Notes under the pieces: model-generated | The model's input: the letters and a program-made list of their open reading frames with translations, nothing else | The model's database searches: none | What the model was told of the DNA's origin: nothing | Assembly (NCBI GenBank): GCA_947373605.1 | Contig: CANBYM010000010.1 | Coordinates: 1-46,157, forward strand | Length of the DNA: 46,157 bases | Source of the DNA: Comamonadaceae bacterium | GTDB taxonomy: Bacteria; Pseudomonadota; Gammaproteobacteria; Burkholderiales; Burkholderiaceae_C | Direction: 5' to 3' | Program-made: the position numbers and the translations under genes | Shown here: piece after piece, positions 18,211 through 27,643 of the stretch | Layout of the letters: each line of letters starts with the position of its first letter | Position numbering within the stretch: the first letter of the stretch is position 1

Positions 18211-19548
18211 CTATTCGGCCCCCAGCACCACGGTAGCCATGCGATCCGGCTGCACCGTGCGCGCAAAGGCGTTACGCACATCGGCCAAGGTGAGCTTTTG
18301 CACCTGCGCGGTCCAAGTGTCCAGGTAGTCCAGCGGCAACCCGTTCCAAGCGATATTGGCCACGTTGTCCAGCAGCTTACGGTTGCTGTCCAGCCGCAAG
18401 GCAAAACCACCAATCAGGTTGTCCTTGGCCGCCTGCAATTCCTTCTCAGTCGGGCCGTCTTGGACAAAGCGGGCCAACACCTCCCGCACCAGATCCAGAG
18501 CCTGCTGCGCCTGATCAGGACGGGTCTGCAAGCCGATGGTGAATGCCCCGGCATGCATGCCCGGCGAAAAGTAGCTGTATACGCTGTAGGTCAAGCCACG
18601 CTTCTCGCGCACCTCTTCGGTCAGTCGCGCGGTAAAGCCGCCGCCACCCAGAATATGGTTGGCCACGGTGAGCGCAAAAAAGTCCGGCGAGTTGCGTTTA
18701 AACCCGGGCTGCCCCACCAGCACCTGCGCCTGCGCCGACGCAAACGCGATGCGCTGATCACTGGCCGCCTGCAGCTGCTCCACTTCTGCCACAGCGGGCA
18801 GTGCATCGCACGTTCCAGCCGGTAGCTGCGACAACAGCGTCGTCACCAGCGCATCCGCCTGCGCGCGGGTCAAGGCACCCACCACACTCACCTTGGCCGC
18901 ACAGGGTTTGAGCACTCTGGCATGCATGGTCTGCATGTCACGCACTCCGATGCGGCTCAACGTAGCCTCTGTACTCTCGTAGCCATAGGGATGCGTGCCA
19001 TAAACGGCCTTGGAAAAGGCGCGGGCTGCCAGCGTGGCAGGCCGGGTATTGGCTTCCTTCAGACTGGCAATCAGCTTCGGGCGGTCACGCAACCACGGCG
19101 CCTCTGGATAAGCGGGTTGCCCCAGCTGCCGCGCAGCCAAGGCAGCAGCCTTGGCCAGCAAATCCGGGTAGGTCAGGCTGCGCAACGAAAAACTCATACG
19201 GTCCGCGCCCGCACTTCCGCCAAAGGAAGCCCCCAAATCCGCCCAGGCATCACTCAACGCGTTTTCATCCAGTGCGGGCAAGGTACCCTGCGCTTTGACG
19301 CCATAAGCGGTGTTTGACGCCATGAGGCTGGCCAAAGCAGGCTTGTCCGCCGGGTCCCGGCGGCCACCGGCATCAAAGTCCATTTGCACATCGACCATGG
19401 GAATGGCCGGGCTTTCCACGAGGTACACCTGCGCGCCCGAAGGCTGTGTCCACTTTTGAATCGGAATGCCTGCGTTTGCGGCAGCACTGAGCAAGATGCC
19501 TGCAGCACACCACACCAAGCGAGTGGTACGCGAAATTTGAATAGTCAT
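18211..19548 (-). CDS. M16-family peptidase homologue lacking the zinc site
   Basis: The 445-residue product has a signal peptide (LVWCAAGILLSAAANAG) and an M16 insulinase-like fold. The place of the zinc motif HxxEH is occupied by ASLMASN, so it cannot hold catalytic zinc. The C-terminal domain keeps GGGGFTARLTEEVREKRGLTYSVYS, containing the arginine/tyrosine pair used by the non-catalytic partner in two-subunit M16 enzymes. It starts three bases after the stop of an M16 gene with an intact zinc site, so the two probably form a periplasmic heterodimer like other paired bacterial M16 peptidases. The substrate is unknown. Confidence 0.92.
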   Translation of the reverse strand: MTIQISRTTRLVWCAAGILLSAAANAGIPIQKWTQPSGAQVYLVESPAIPMVDVQMDFDAGGRRDPADKPALASLMASNTAYGVKAQGTLPALDENALSDAWADLGASFGGSAGADRMSFSLRSLTYPDLLAKAAALAARQLGQPAYPEAPWLRDRPKLIASLKEANTRPATLAARAFSKAVYGTHPYGYESTEATLSRIGVRDMQTMHARVLKPCAAKVSVVGALTRAQADALVTTLLSQLPAGTCDALPAVAEVEQLQAASDQRIAFASAQAQVLVGQPGFKRNSPDFFALTVANHILGGGGFTARLTEEVREKRGLTYSVYSYFSPGMHAGAFTIGLQTRPDQAQQALDLVREVLARFVQDGPTEKELQAAKDNLIGGFALRLDSNRKLLDNVANIAWNGLPLDYLDTWTAQVQKLTLADVRNAFARTVQPDRMATVVLGAE

Positions 19549-19550
19549 GA

Positions 19551-21050
19551 TTAATGCCTTGCTCCGACCGGTGCCACACGCGGTTTGCGATTTCTGTCGG
19601 GCGGCTGCGGCAGCAGCGTGGCCACGGTCAGCGCATCGTCACCGAAGTAGCGTGCCGCTACGGATTTGATTTGATCGGACGTCACGGTACGCAGCCGCGC
19701 AATGATGCGCTCGTCCGCGTCCAGCGGAAATCCGTTGATCCAGTGCGTCGACACAATGCGCGCCTGATTGAACACACTGTCCTGCTTGTATATCTCGCTG
19801 GCAATCCACTGGTTCTTCACGCGCTGCAGTTCTTCATCCTGCACGCCCTCTTTGGCGATTTTGGCGATCTGCTCACGCAAGGATGCCTCCACCTGCGCTG
19901 CCGTTTTTCCATCCGATGGTATGCCATACAAAGTGCACAACTGCGGACCGCGCGCAGCCATGCCGCACCCGGCACCGGCACTGTCCGCCACATGGTCGTC
20001 GCCTTGCGTCAAAGCGCGGTCCAGGCGCGCGTTGTCGTAACCGCTCAACACGGCGGACATTACCTCCAGCGCCAGCGCGTCATCGCTGCCGGTGTCCGTG
20101 TGCGCAGGGTCCAATGCAGCTGGCGATAACGAAGGCACCTTAAAGTTCAGCACCACATAGGCTTGTTCGGCAGGCGCTTTGAAGTTGATGCGGCGCAACC
20201 CTCCCTGCTCGGGCTCCTCGCGGGGCTTGCGCGCAGGCAGCGCGTGCGTCGCAATCGATCCGTAGTACTTCTCGGCCAGCACGCGCACCTTACCCACATC
20301 CACATCACCCGCCACGACCACGGCGGCATTGGTCGGTGTATACCAGCGCTTGAAAAAAGCACGGGCGTCATCGGCCGTCATGGCTTCTAGGTCGCTCATC
20401 CATCCCACGATGGGCCGGCGGTACGGCGCGGCCTGCCAGGTGGTGGCGTCCAGCACCTCCTGCAATCGGGCGTGCGGGTTGTCATCGGTACGCATGCGGC
20501 GCTCTTCTTTGACGACCTCGAGTTCTTTGCGGAAGTCCTCGTCGCTCCACTGGTTGTTGGCAAAGCGATCCGACTCCAGTTGCATCACATCTTCCAGACG
20601 CGCCGCCGGAATCTGCTGGAAAAACCCCGTGTAGTCTTTGCTGGTAAACGCGTTTTCCCGCCCGCCCAACGCCGCTACCCGCCGCGAAAAATCACCCGCC
20701 TTGACCGTGGGCGTGCCCTTGAACATCATGTGCTCCAGCACGTGTGCAACGCCGCTAGTGCCATCCACTTCGTCCATAGCGCCCACCCGCACCCACACCA
20801 TGTGCACCGCCGTAGGCGCGCGGTGGTCGGGTTTCACGATCAGCGTCATGCCGTTTTTCAGCGTGAACTGCTGAGCGGCACCGTCTGCCGGTGCGGTTTG
20901 CGCGAAACTACTGTTCACCAGCGCTGCCAGAGCCAGCGGCGCCAGCAAGCCCGCTCGTCTGAAGCGCGCAGATAGTGGATAAAAAAGCGTAGTACCCGCC
21001 TCGGCAAAGGACTTGCGCCGCGTCAATGGTGAAAAGAATAGGTGTTTCAT
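19551..21050 (-). CDS. M16-family zinc metallopeptidase
   Basis: The 499-residue product carries the inverted zinc motif HVLEHMMF, which supplies both histidines and the glutamate base, followed by the downstream glutamate region LESDRFANNQW. The N-terminus is long and basic before a hydrophobic stretch (LLAPLALAALVNSSFAQT), read as a signal peptide; an internal start is possible. It precedes the zinc-less partner in the same transcript and is divergent from ftsY, with 29 bases between starts. This placement beside ftsY and rsmD is common in betaproteobacteria. Confidence 0.94.
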   Translation of the reverse strand: MKHLFFSPLTRRKSFAEAGTTLFYPLSARFRRAGLLAPLALAALVNSSFAQTAPADGAAQQFTLKNGMTLIVKPDHRAPTAVHMVWVRVGAMDEVDGTSGVAHVLEHMMFKGTPTVKAGDFSRRVAALGGRENAFTSKDYTGFFQQIPAARLEDVMQLESDRFANNQWSDEDFRKELEVVKEERRMRTDDNPHARLQEVLDATTWQAAPYRRPIVGWMSDLEAMTADDARAFFKRWYTPTNAAVVVAGDVDVGKVRVLAEKYYGSIATHALPARKPREEPEQGGLRRINFKAPAEQAYVVLNFKVPSLSPAALDPAHTDTGSDDALALEVMSAVLSGYDNARLDRALTQGDDHVADSAGAGCGMAARGPQLCTLYGIPSDGKTAAQVEASLREQIAKIAKEGVQDEELQRVKNQWIASEIYKQDSVFNQARIVSTHWINGFPLDADERIIARLRTVTSDQIKSVAARYFGDDALTVATLLPQPPDRNRKPRVAPVGARH

Positions 21051-21079
21051 AGAATGGGACCATTCTAAGAACGCACCCC

Positions 21080-22111
21080 ATGTTCAGCTTCTTCAAAAAA
21101 AAATCCCCTACTCCTCCAGCCATTCCCGGCGCGGACGCACCGGTAAGTGCATCCTCGCAAGCCCCCTTCGCCCTGGTGGTCCAGCCGCAAGCCAAGCCTC
21201 AGGCGCCAGCGCAGCGCCAGACCTGGCTTTCCAAACTTAAAGCCGGGCTGGGCAAAACGGCCGCCAGCATCTCCGGTGTGTTTGGCGGCAGCAAGGTTGA
21301 CGAAGCGCTGTACGAAGACCTGGAAAGTGCCTTGCTCATGGCCGATACCGGGGTCGCCGCGACGCAGTTTCTGATTACCGATTTGCGCAAAAAGGCGCGC
21401 GCAGCTGGTGTGTCCCAACCGCTGGAACTCAAAGAGCTGCTGATTGGCTCGCTGGCCGATTTGTTGCAGCCGCTGCAGCAACCCTTGGAAATCGGCAAAC
21501 ACCAGCCCACGGTGGTCATGGTGGCCGGCGTGAACGGCGCGGGCAAAACCACATCCATTGGCAAGCTCACCCGCCACTTGGCCGACTCCGGTGCTAGCGT
21601 GCTGCTGGCCGCAGCGGACACCTTCCGCGCTGCTGCGCGCGAACAACTCACCGTCTGGGCCGACCGCAACACCGTTGAGATCATTAGCCAGGAGGGCGCT
21701 GACCCAGCTGCCGTGAGCTTTGACGCCGTCAGCGCCGGGCGCGCACGCGGCAAAGACGTGGTGCTGATCGACACTGCCGGACGTCTGCCCACGCAGCTGC
21801 ACCTGATGGAGGAGCTGAAAAAAATCAAGCGCGTCATCCAGAAAGCGGATGGCACGGCACCGCACGAAGTGCTGCTGGTGATCGACGGCAATACCGGCCA
21901 GAACGCCTTGGCACAGGTCAAGTCCTTTGATGAAGCGCTGGGCCTGACCGGGCTGATCGTCACCAAACTCGATGGCACGGCCAAAGGCGGTGTCTTGGCG
22001 GCCATTGCGCGCGAGCGGCCGGTGCCGGTGTACTTTATCGGCGTGGGCGAAAAGCTCGATGAGCTGGAAACCTTCAACGCCCGCGAATTTGCGCAAGCCC
22101 TACTGGCCTAA
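21080..22111 (+). CDS. ftsY: Signal recognition particle receptor FtsY
   Basis: FtsY is the SRP receptor GTPase that delivers ribosome-nascent chain complexes to the Sec translocon. The 343-residue protein starts with the lipid-binding helix MFSFFKKK, has a short proline/alanine linker in place of a long A domain, then the NG domain: GVNGAGKTT (150-158), DTFRAAAREQL, DTAGRLPTQ and TKLDGTAKGG. The start is confirmed by the conserved amphipathic segment. Downstream the stop is six bases from a possible GTG start of the YnjB-like gene, so readthrough is likely. Confidence 0.97.
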   Translation: MFSFFKKKSPTPPAIPGADAPVSASSQAPFALVVQPQAKPQAPAQRQTWLSKLKAGLGKTAASISGVFGGSKVDEALYEDLESALLMADTGVAATQFLITDLRKKARAAGVSQPLELKELLIGSLADLLQPLQQPLEIGKHQPTVVMVAGVNGAGKTTSIGKLTRHLADSGASVLLAAADTFRAAAREQLTVWADRNTVEIISQEGADPAAVSFDAVSAGRARGKDVVLIDTAGRLPTQLHLMEELKKIKRVIQKADGTAPHEVLLVIDGNTGQNALAQVKSFDEALGLTGLIVTKLDGTAKGGVLAAIARERPVPVYFIGVGEKLDELETFNAREFAQALLA

Positions 22112-22122
22112 CACCCGTGCAT

Positions 22123-23340
22123 ATGCCACTCAACACCATCAATCGCCGTGACGCGCTTGCCTTGATGGGCAGCGCATTGGCGGTTCCTGCATGGGCGCTG
22201 GACATCAAGGCGGCTGACGCCTTGCAGCAGGAGGCCGCAGGCCAGACCGTGTACTTCAACGCCTGGGGCGGCAGTGACGTGATCAACCGCTACATCCAGT
22301 GGGCCGGGCAAAAAGTACAGCAGCTTTATGGCGTGCGGGTCGAACATGTCAAAGTCAGCGATGCCGCCGACGTGGTCAAGCGCGTGCGCAACGAAAAACT
22401 GGCCGGCAAAAAAGACGGCACCGTGGACCTGGTGTGGATCAACGGCGAGAACTTTCTGGCCATGAAACGCGAGTCCCTGCTGCACGGGCCGATCAATGAA
22501 CTGCTGCGAAATTACACATGGGTGGACACGCAGGGCAAGCCCACCACCACAATGGACTTTGCCGAAGCTGTGGACGGGATGGAAGCGCCTTGGGGCATGG
22601 CACAGCTCACCTTCATGGCGGACAGTCAGCGCGTGCCCAAGCCGCCACAAAACATTGCCGAACTGCTGGCCTTTGCCAAGTCCAACCCCGGGCGCGTGAC
22701 CTACCCGCGCCTGCCTGACTTTCATGGCACGACTTTTTTAAAACAGGTGCTGCTCGACCTGAACACTGACCCCAAAGCCCAACGACCCGCGTTCTACCAG
22801 AGCGCCACGCCGCAGGCTGTGGAGCGCTTGTGCAAACCGCTGTGGGAGTATCTGGACGCCTTACACCCGCACCTGTGGCGCGCGGGCAAACAGTTTGCGC
22901 AAAGCGCAGCGGCTGTGCGCCAGATGATGAATGATGGCGAGCTGCTGTTCGCACTCACCTTCAACCCTAACGAGGCCGCCAACGAGATTGCCGCCAATCG
23001 CATGGCCGCCAGCGTGATGAGCTACCAGTTCCCCGGCGGCACCATCGGCAACACGCATTTTGTGGCCGTGCCCTTCAACGCCCGTGCCAAAGCGGCCGCC
23101 TTGCTATTCGCAGACTTTTTGCTCAGCCCGCAGGCGCAGGCTCGCAAGGCCGACATTGCGGTGTGGGGCGACCCCACCGTGCTCGCGCTGCCAAAGCTGC
23201 CGGCCGAATTGCGCGCGCTGTTTGACAGCAAGCCCTTGCCCGGTCAGGTGCTCAGCAGCACCCCGGCCATTGCCGAGCCGCATGGCAGCTGGGTCGGTGC
23301 GCTGGAAGCACAATGGATAAAACGTTACGGCATTGCATAA
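22123..23340 (+). CDS. YnjB-like ABC transporter substrate-binding protein
   Basis: The 405-residue product resembles E. coli YnjB: FNAWGGSDVINRYIQW, HVKVSDAADVVKRV and DLVWINGENF are characteristic of that group. The N-terminus carries a twin-arginine-like pair (INRRDALALMGSALAV) before cleavage near AWA, so it is periplasmic, possibly exported by Tat. A GTG six bases upstream could also start it. In E. coli ynjB lies with genes for a permease and an ATPase; neither is present here. The ligand is unknown. It is packed between ftsY and a carboxylesterase gene. Confidence 0.88.
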   Translation: MPLNTINRRDALALMGSALAVPAWALDIKAADALQQEAAGQTVYFNAWGGSDVINRYIQWAGQKVQQLYGVRVEHVKVSDAADVVKRVRNEKLAGKKDGTVDLVWINGENFLAMKRESLLHGPINELLRNYTWVDTQGKPTTTMDFAEAVDGMEAPWGMAQLTFMADSQRVPKPPQNIAELLAFAKSNPGRVTYPRLPDFHGTTFLKQVLLDLNTDPKAQRPAFYQSATPQAVERLCKPLWEYLDALHPHLWRAGKQFAQSAAAVRQMMNDGELLFALTFNPNEAANEIAANRMAASVMSYQFPGGTIGNTHFVAVPFNARAKAAALLFADFLLSPQAQARKADIAVWGDPTVLALPKLPAELRALFDSKPLPGQVLSSTPAIAEPHGSWVGALEAQWIKRYGIA

Positions 23341-23350
23341 GGAACCCGAC

Positions 23351-24034
23351 ATGACCGCCCTGCTACCGCACATCGAACTTGAATCCGCCGCCAACCCCAC
23401 CGCCGCCGTGATCTGGCTGCACGGTCTGGGTGCTGATGGCAACGACTTTGCCGGCATCGTGCCCGAACTGGATTTGAGCGGCTGCCCCGCCATCCGCTTT
23501 GTATTTCCGCACGCACCAAACCTGCCCATCACCATTAACGGCGGCTACGTCATGCCCGGCTGGTACGACATTACCGGCGTCGACCTGGTCAGCCGCCAGG
23601 ACGCCGCCGGAATTCAAAAATCCGAACGTGCCATCGTCGCGCTCATCGAGAACGAAATCGCACGCGGCATCCCCGCCGCGAACATCGTGCTGGCGGGCTT
23701 CAGCCAGGGCTGCGCCATGTCGCTGCACACGGCGCTGCGCTACGGCCACAAACTCGCGGGTGTGATGGCCCTGTCGGGTTACCTGCCTTTGGCCGACCGC
23801 TTTGCGTCCGAGCGCACCGCGCCCAACGCCACCACGCCGATCTTTATGGCCCACGGCACGCAAGACCCGGTAGTGGTGATCGCGCGTGCTGAAGAGTCGC
23901 GCAATGCGCTGGCCGCGCTGGGTCACCCGGTGGAGTGGCACACCTACCCCATGCAACACAGCGTGCACCCCAAGGAGCTGGCAGATATTTCGGCATTCCT
24001 CAAGCGGGTGTTGAGCAACGGCGCGAATGCCTGA
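23351..24034 (+). CDS. Phospholipase/carboxylesterase family hydrolase
   Basis: The 227-residue alpha/beta hydrolase has HGLGADGNDF near the N-terminus, the nucleophile elbow GFSQGC (S118), an aspartate in HGTQDPVV (D172) and a histidine in MQHSVHP (H203), the triad of the family that includes Pseudomonas carboxylesterase EstB and thioesterases. There is no signal peptide. I chose the ATG at 23351, preceded by AAGGAA. It overlaps the next gene by eight bases, so translation is probably coupled. The substrate cannot be deduced. Confidence 0.92.
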   Translation: MTALLPHIELESAANPTAAVIWLHGLGADGNDFAGIVPELDLSGCPAIRFVFPHAPNLPITINGGYVMPGWYDITGVDLVSRQDAAGIQKSERAIVALIENEIARGIPAANIVLAGFSQGCAMSLHTALRYGHKLAGVMALSGYLPLADRFASERTAPNATTPIFMAHGTQDPVVVIARAEESRNALAALGHPVEWHTYPMQHSVHPKELADISAFLKRVLSNGANA

Positions 24035-25304
24035 ATACATGCCGGGTCGTGCGCCAGAACGTTCGCTGGTTCTTGGCATCGACTTCGGCACATCCAACTC
24101 TGCCGCTGCTTATATCGATGCCACCGGAACCCTGCGCGTGGTGCCACTTGATGGCGCGCGCTTTGAGATGCCCACCGCCGTTTTCTTTGCCAGCGAGACG
24201 CACACCGTGCTGTTCGGCGGCGAGGCCATGCAGGCCTATCTGAGCGGCATCGAGGGGCGGCTGCTGCGCTCGCTCAAAAGCCTGTTGGGCAGCGCGTTGA
24301 TGGACGAGTACACCAATGCCAACGGCCAAGCGCTGCGGTTTTTTGACATCGTGGTGCTGTTCTTCAAAGACCTCAAACGCCGCGCCGAGACACACGCCGG
24401 TCATGCGTTCAGCCACGCCATGCTGGGCCGCCCGGTGCATTTTGTGGACGACAACCCCGAGCGCGACGCACTGGCGCAAGAGACGCTCGGTCGCGCTGCG
24501 CGGGAAGCGGGCTTTACTCACATCGCCTACCAGCTCGAACCCATTGCCGCCGCGCTGGACTACGAGCAGCGCGTAAGCCACGAGACCACCGTGCTGGTGG
24601 TGGACATTGGCGGCGGCACTTCGGACTTCACCGTAATTCGCCTGAACCCGCAGCGCAGCGCGCTGGCCGACCGCCGCGCCGACATATTGGCTACCACAGG
24701 CGTACACATCGGCGGCACCGACTTTGACCGCCTGCTGGACCTGGACACCGTGATGCCGCTGCTGGGCTACCGTCACATTGGCAGCGGCGGGCGGCCCGTA
24801 CCCAACAGCGTGTTTTTTGACCTCAGCACCTGGCACCTGATCCACCAGTCGTACACCCGCAAGGCCCTACACTTTGCCAAGGAACTGTGGACCGACTTTG
24901 CCGACCGCAGGCTGCATGCGCGGCTGATGCAGGCGCTGCAAGAGCAGCACGGACATCGCATGCTGGCCGCCGTGGAGCGCGCAAAAATTGCCTGCTCTAC
25001 CAGCGGAACAGCAGCACCGGTGGAGCTTGATTTTCTAAACCCGGGCCTGAACCCTGTTCTGCACGCATCCGCCATGGCTGAAGCCCTGCAAAGCAGCATT
25101 GCGCAGGTCGTGCAATGCGCGCAAGAGTGCGTGGCACAAAGTAGTCTGAAGCAGGTGGACGCCGTGTACCTGACCGGCGGCTCCTCTGCCATGCGCCCGC
25201 TGATGGATGCCTTACGCAAGGCCATGCCGCAGGCCGACATGGTGCAAGGCGACCGCTTTGGCGGCGTGGCGGCGGGGTTGGCCTACGCAAAGTCGCAGGC
25301 TTAA
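24027..25304 (+). CDS. YegD-like Hsp70-family ATPase
   Basis: The 425-residue product has the actin/Hsp70 ATPase motifs: phosphate 1 GIDFGTSNSAAA, connect/phosphate 2 VVDIGGGTSDFTV, and the adenosine motif VYLTGGSSAM. It lacks the Hsp70 substrate-binding and lid domains, as do E. coli YegD and its relatives. Its clients are unknown. The start overlaps the carboxylesterase gene by eight bases, giving an ftsY–YnjB–esterase–YegD run that could be one transcript. Its stop overlaps the convergent binding-protein gene by four bases. Confidence 0.92.
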   Translation: MPEYMPGRAPERSLVLGIDFGTSNSAAAYIDATGTLRVVPLDGARFEMPTAVFFASETHTVLFGGEAMQAYLSGIEGRLLRSLKSLLGSALMDEYTNANGQALRFFDIVVLFFKDLKRRAETHAGHAFSHAMLGRPVHFVDDNPERDALAQETLGRAAREAGFTHIAYQLEPIAAALDYEQRVSHETTVLVVDIGGGTSDFTVIRLNPQRSALADRRADILATTGVHIGGTDFDRLLDLDTVMPLLGYRHIGSGGRPVPNSVFFDLSTWHLIHQSYTRKALHFAKELWTDFADRRLHARLMQALQEQHGHRMLAAVERAKIACSTSGTAAPVELDFLNPGLNPVLHASAMAEALQSSIAQVVQCAQECVAQSSLKQVDAVYLTGGSSAMRPLMDALRKAMPQADMVQGDRFGGVAAGLAYAKSQA

Positions 25305-26122
25305 TTCGCAGCTTCAGTCAGCGTCCCTCGAAGGCCCACTCTCTTAACGGATTGACCAATTTGACCCTGCGATTTCATCGCTGCAAGAAGCTGATCCAGG
25401 TAGGCGCTTGCTTGTTCTCTTCCCTTGGGAATAGCAAATGCAAACCGTTCAATCCCCCAATGCCCATCCAGCAATTTGGAGCCGGGCAGAGCATCCGACA
25501 TTTCATAAAGAATCGCTTTATTGGTTGCGAACGCGTCAATCTGACCTGACGCCAACATCTCGCTCGCAATCTTGAGCGTACTGATTTGGACGATCGCCGC
25601 ACTCACCCGTTTTTCTTTGAGTTCATAAACCGTAGAGCTGCCCTGAGTCACACCGACTTTTACGTTTTGCCTGTCGACTTCCATGAGTGAATGGATCCGC
25701 GAATTGGCCGGTACCAAATACCCCTTTTCGACCTCCAAAACGGTCGATGAAAACTGCATATCCTTCGCCCTTTCCTCTGTCGCGTTGGTCAAGGTAAGGT
25801 CCACATCTGCGTTTTTTATCGCCGCTAAGACATCGGCATTTTTCGGATAGACGACAGGTTCAAAGGGCACGCCAAGGCGTTTTGCCAACTCCCGGCCCAG
25901 ATCAAAGCCTACGCCTTTAGCCGAATCCGCTTCCGGGCTACCTACTATCGATGTCGGACTTCCCGGGTAAAGCCCGACCCGCAACTTGCCACTGGGAGCC
26001 AAGATCTGTGCCACATTTGCGTTGGGCTTTGCTACTTCCCCGGCGCAGCCAGGCAGTATCGCGCCGCAGGCCACGGCTATCAGAGCGGCACTCAAAAGTC
26101 GCCGGGTCACGTTTGTCTTCAT
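25301..26122 (-). CDS. Family 3 extracellular solute-binding lipoprotein
   Basis: The 273-residue product has a lipoprotein signal ending in LPGC (cysteine near residue 26) and the SBP_bac_3 fold: KLRVGLYPGSPTSIVG, GVGFDLGRELAKRLG, VDLTLTNATEERAKDM and VGVTQGSSTVYELKEKR. Such proteins deliver amino acids or other small polar ligands to ABC permeases, or act as sensors. No permease or ATPase gene is near. Sampled bases here are lower in G+C than in the neighbouring YegD gene. It lies 39 bases downstream of the Bug-family gene on the same strand. Confidence 0.9.
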   Translation of the reverse strand: MKTNVTRRLLSAALIAVACGAILPGCAGEVAKPNANVAQILAPSGKLRVGLYPGSPTSIVGSPEADSAKGVGFDLGRELAKRLGVPFEPVVYPKNADVLAAIKNADVDLTLTNATEERAKDMQFSSTVLEVEKGYLVPANSRIHSLMEVDRQNVKVGVTQGSSTVYELKEKRVSAAIVQISTLKIASEMLASGQIDAFATNKAILYEMSDALPGSKLLDGHWGIERFAFAIPKGREQASAYLDQLLAAMKSQGQIGQSVKRVGLRGTLTEAAN

Positions 26123-26161
26123 ATTGTTTGCTAGCCAAGAAAGTGCGTAATACCTAAAGGC

Positions 26162-27133
26162 TCAGTCAGGCTTGATGTTGGCCGCTTTAACCAACCTACC
26201 CCAGCGTGTCGTCTCTGTATGAATGAAGTCACCGAACTGCGCTGGTGTGCCACCGGAAATTACGACCCCCAATTCCGCCAGCCTTGTCCGTATGGCGGGT
26301 TCAAGAAGTACTTTTTGAAGTTCGGCATTTAAGTGATCGACGACACTTGCGGGCGTGCCGGCCGGTGCCATCAAACCCCACCATACCGAAACATTGAAGT
26401 CCGAAAGTCCCGCCTCCGCAGCGGTGGGCGTGTTGGGAAGCAACGCCAAATGGTTCGGACCGGCAACGGCAAGTGCGCGAAGCTTGTGATCGTTGATGTG
26501 CGTGATTGCTTCAACCGCGTTTATCGGCATAAAAGAAATACGCTCGCCGAGCAAATCCGTCAGTGCGGGGGCCCCTCCCTTGTAGGGTATGTGCATGACG
26601 TCTATGTGTGCGCTCTGTCTGAGTGCTTCACCTGCCAAATGCCCGGAACTTCCGTTACCCGCTGAACCAAAGGTCAACTTGCCGGGGTCAGCCTTGGCAG
26701 ACGTGATGAGTTCATTAAAGGTATGAAAAGGGGAGTTAGCGGGAACGACCACCACCAATGGTGCGTTTCCAATCAGTCCCACCGGAGCGAAATCCTTTTG
26801 AGGATCAAACGTAAGCTTTGCAAACAGGCTGCCGTTGGTTGCCAAGGCATTGGCCGCCATGAGCAACGTATAGCCATCAGGGGCTGACTTGGCGACTGCA
26901 TCCATGCCGATGTTTGCACCGGCACCGGGCTTGTTGTCTATAAGTACGGGTTGCTTTAGCCGCTCGGACAGTCCTTGCCCCGCAACCCGGGCGACGATAT
27001 CAACCGCCCCGCCAGGGGCATAGGGGACGACGATATGGATGGGTCTTGCCGGCCAACTCTGGGCCACGGCGGTTGGTCCAGCAGTGATGCAGAAACACGC
27101 CAGGAGGGTAATGCGCATAGATCGTAGGCTCAT
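26162..27133 (-). CDS. Bug/TctC-family tripartite tricarboxylate receptor
   Basis: The 323-residue product has a signal peptide (ITLLACFCITAGPTAVAQ) and the Bug family pattern: WPARPIHIVVPYAPGGAVDIVAR, NKPGAGANIGMDAVAKSAPDGYTLL, KLTFGSAGNGSSGHLAGE and WWGLMAPAGTP. Members bind small carboxylates in the periplasm and feed TctAB permeases; many genomes of this group hold numerous orphan copies. The only tctB–tctA pair in this window is about 14 kb away on the other strand, so a link is possible but unproven. The ligand is unknown. Confidence 0.94.
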   Translation of the reverse strand: MSLRSMRITLLACFCITAGPTAVAQSWPARPIHIVVPYAPGGAVDIVARVAGQGLSERLKQPVLIDNKPGAGANIGMDAVAKSAPDGYTLLMAANALATNGSLFAKLTFDPQKDFAPVGLIGNAPLVVVVPANSPFHTFNELITSAKADPGKLTFGSAGNGSSGHLAGEALRQSAHIDVMHIPYKGGAPALTDLLGERISFMPINAVEAITHINDHKLRALAVAGPNHLALLPNTPTAAEAGLSDFNVSVWWGLMAPAGTPASVVDHLNAELQKVLLEPAIRTRLAELGVVISGGTPAQFGDFIHTETTRWGRLVKAANIKPD

Positions 27134-27643
27134 CGCTACATTTTCATCGCCACACCGGAATTTGCAATCGCTTGAAGAAAAAACACTGCACGCGTAACGA
27201 AGTTAGCGGCTTCAACATTCCCTTCAAATTATCCAAGTGCACCTTAGCTACAACCTAATAGGTAGACAATTTACCGAAATGGCATATGGATAGTGCAATA
27301 AGAAACGTGGCGAGAGCCAAGGAACTTGGTATCGATGGGCTAAGTCTTTAACGCGCCGTTTTCTGCGAACACATGAATTTTTGCAATTGGGCATCAATAG
27401 TTCCGGAGGCGATCGGACGCATGCCGTTCACAATTGCTTCTTGACCATAGAGCGGGTTTGCCATTGCAACGACCTGCCCCGTCAAATTCATGAAATTCTT
27501 GTTAGATATTTTGCATTCCATCATGATTGCACCCATGGCTATGCGTAACTGTGGCAACTTGCATGGTGCAATAGGCGTCTGCCCACAGACGCTGACACAA
27601 TGGGTGATGACAATGGTGACGTCCGATGAACAAGGAGCAGCAT
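27134..27643 (-). other. 510-base gap with a doubtful small reading frame
   Basis: No recognised gene lies here. The part near 27240 is A+T-rich (22 G or C in the 60 bases from 27241). A minus-strand frame from an ATG at 27536 to a stop at 27348 gives about 62 residues (MGAIMMECKISN ... MCSQKTAR) that I do not recognise. It has no clear ribosome-binding site and could be chance or a decayed gene end. The right end must hold the promoter of the PilZ gene, and the left end that of the Bug-family gene. Confidence 0.35.

Noticed and set aside
21065..22096. 343-codon minus-strand frame
   Set aside because: It is antisense to ftsY, whose motifs are unambiguous.
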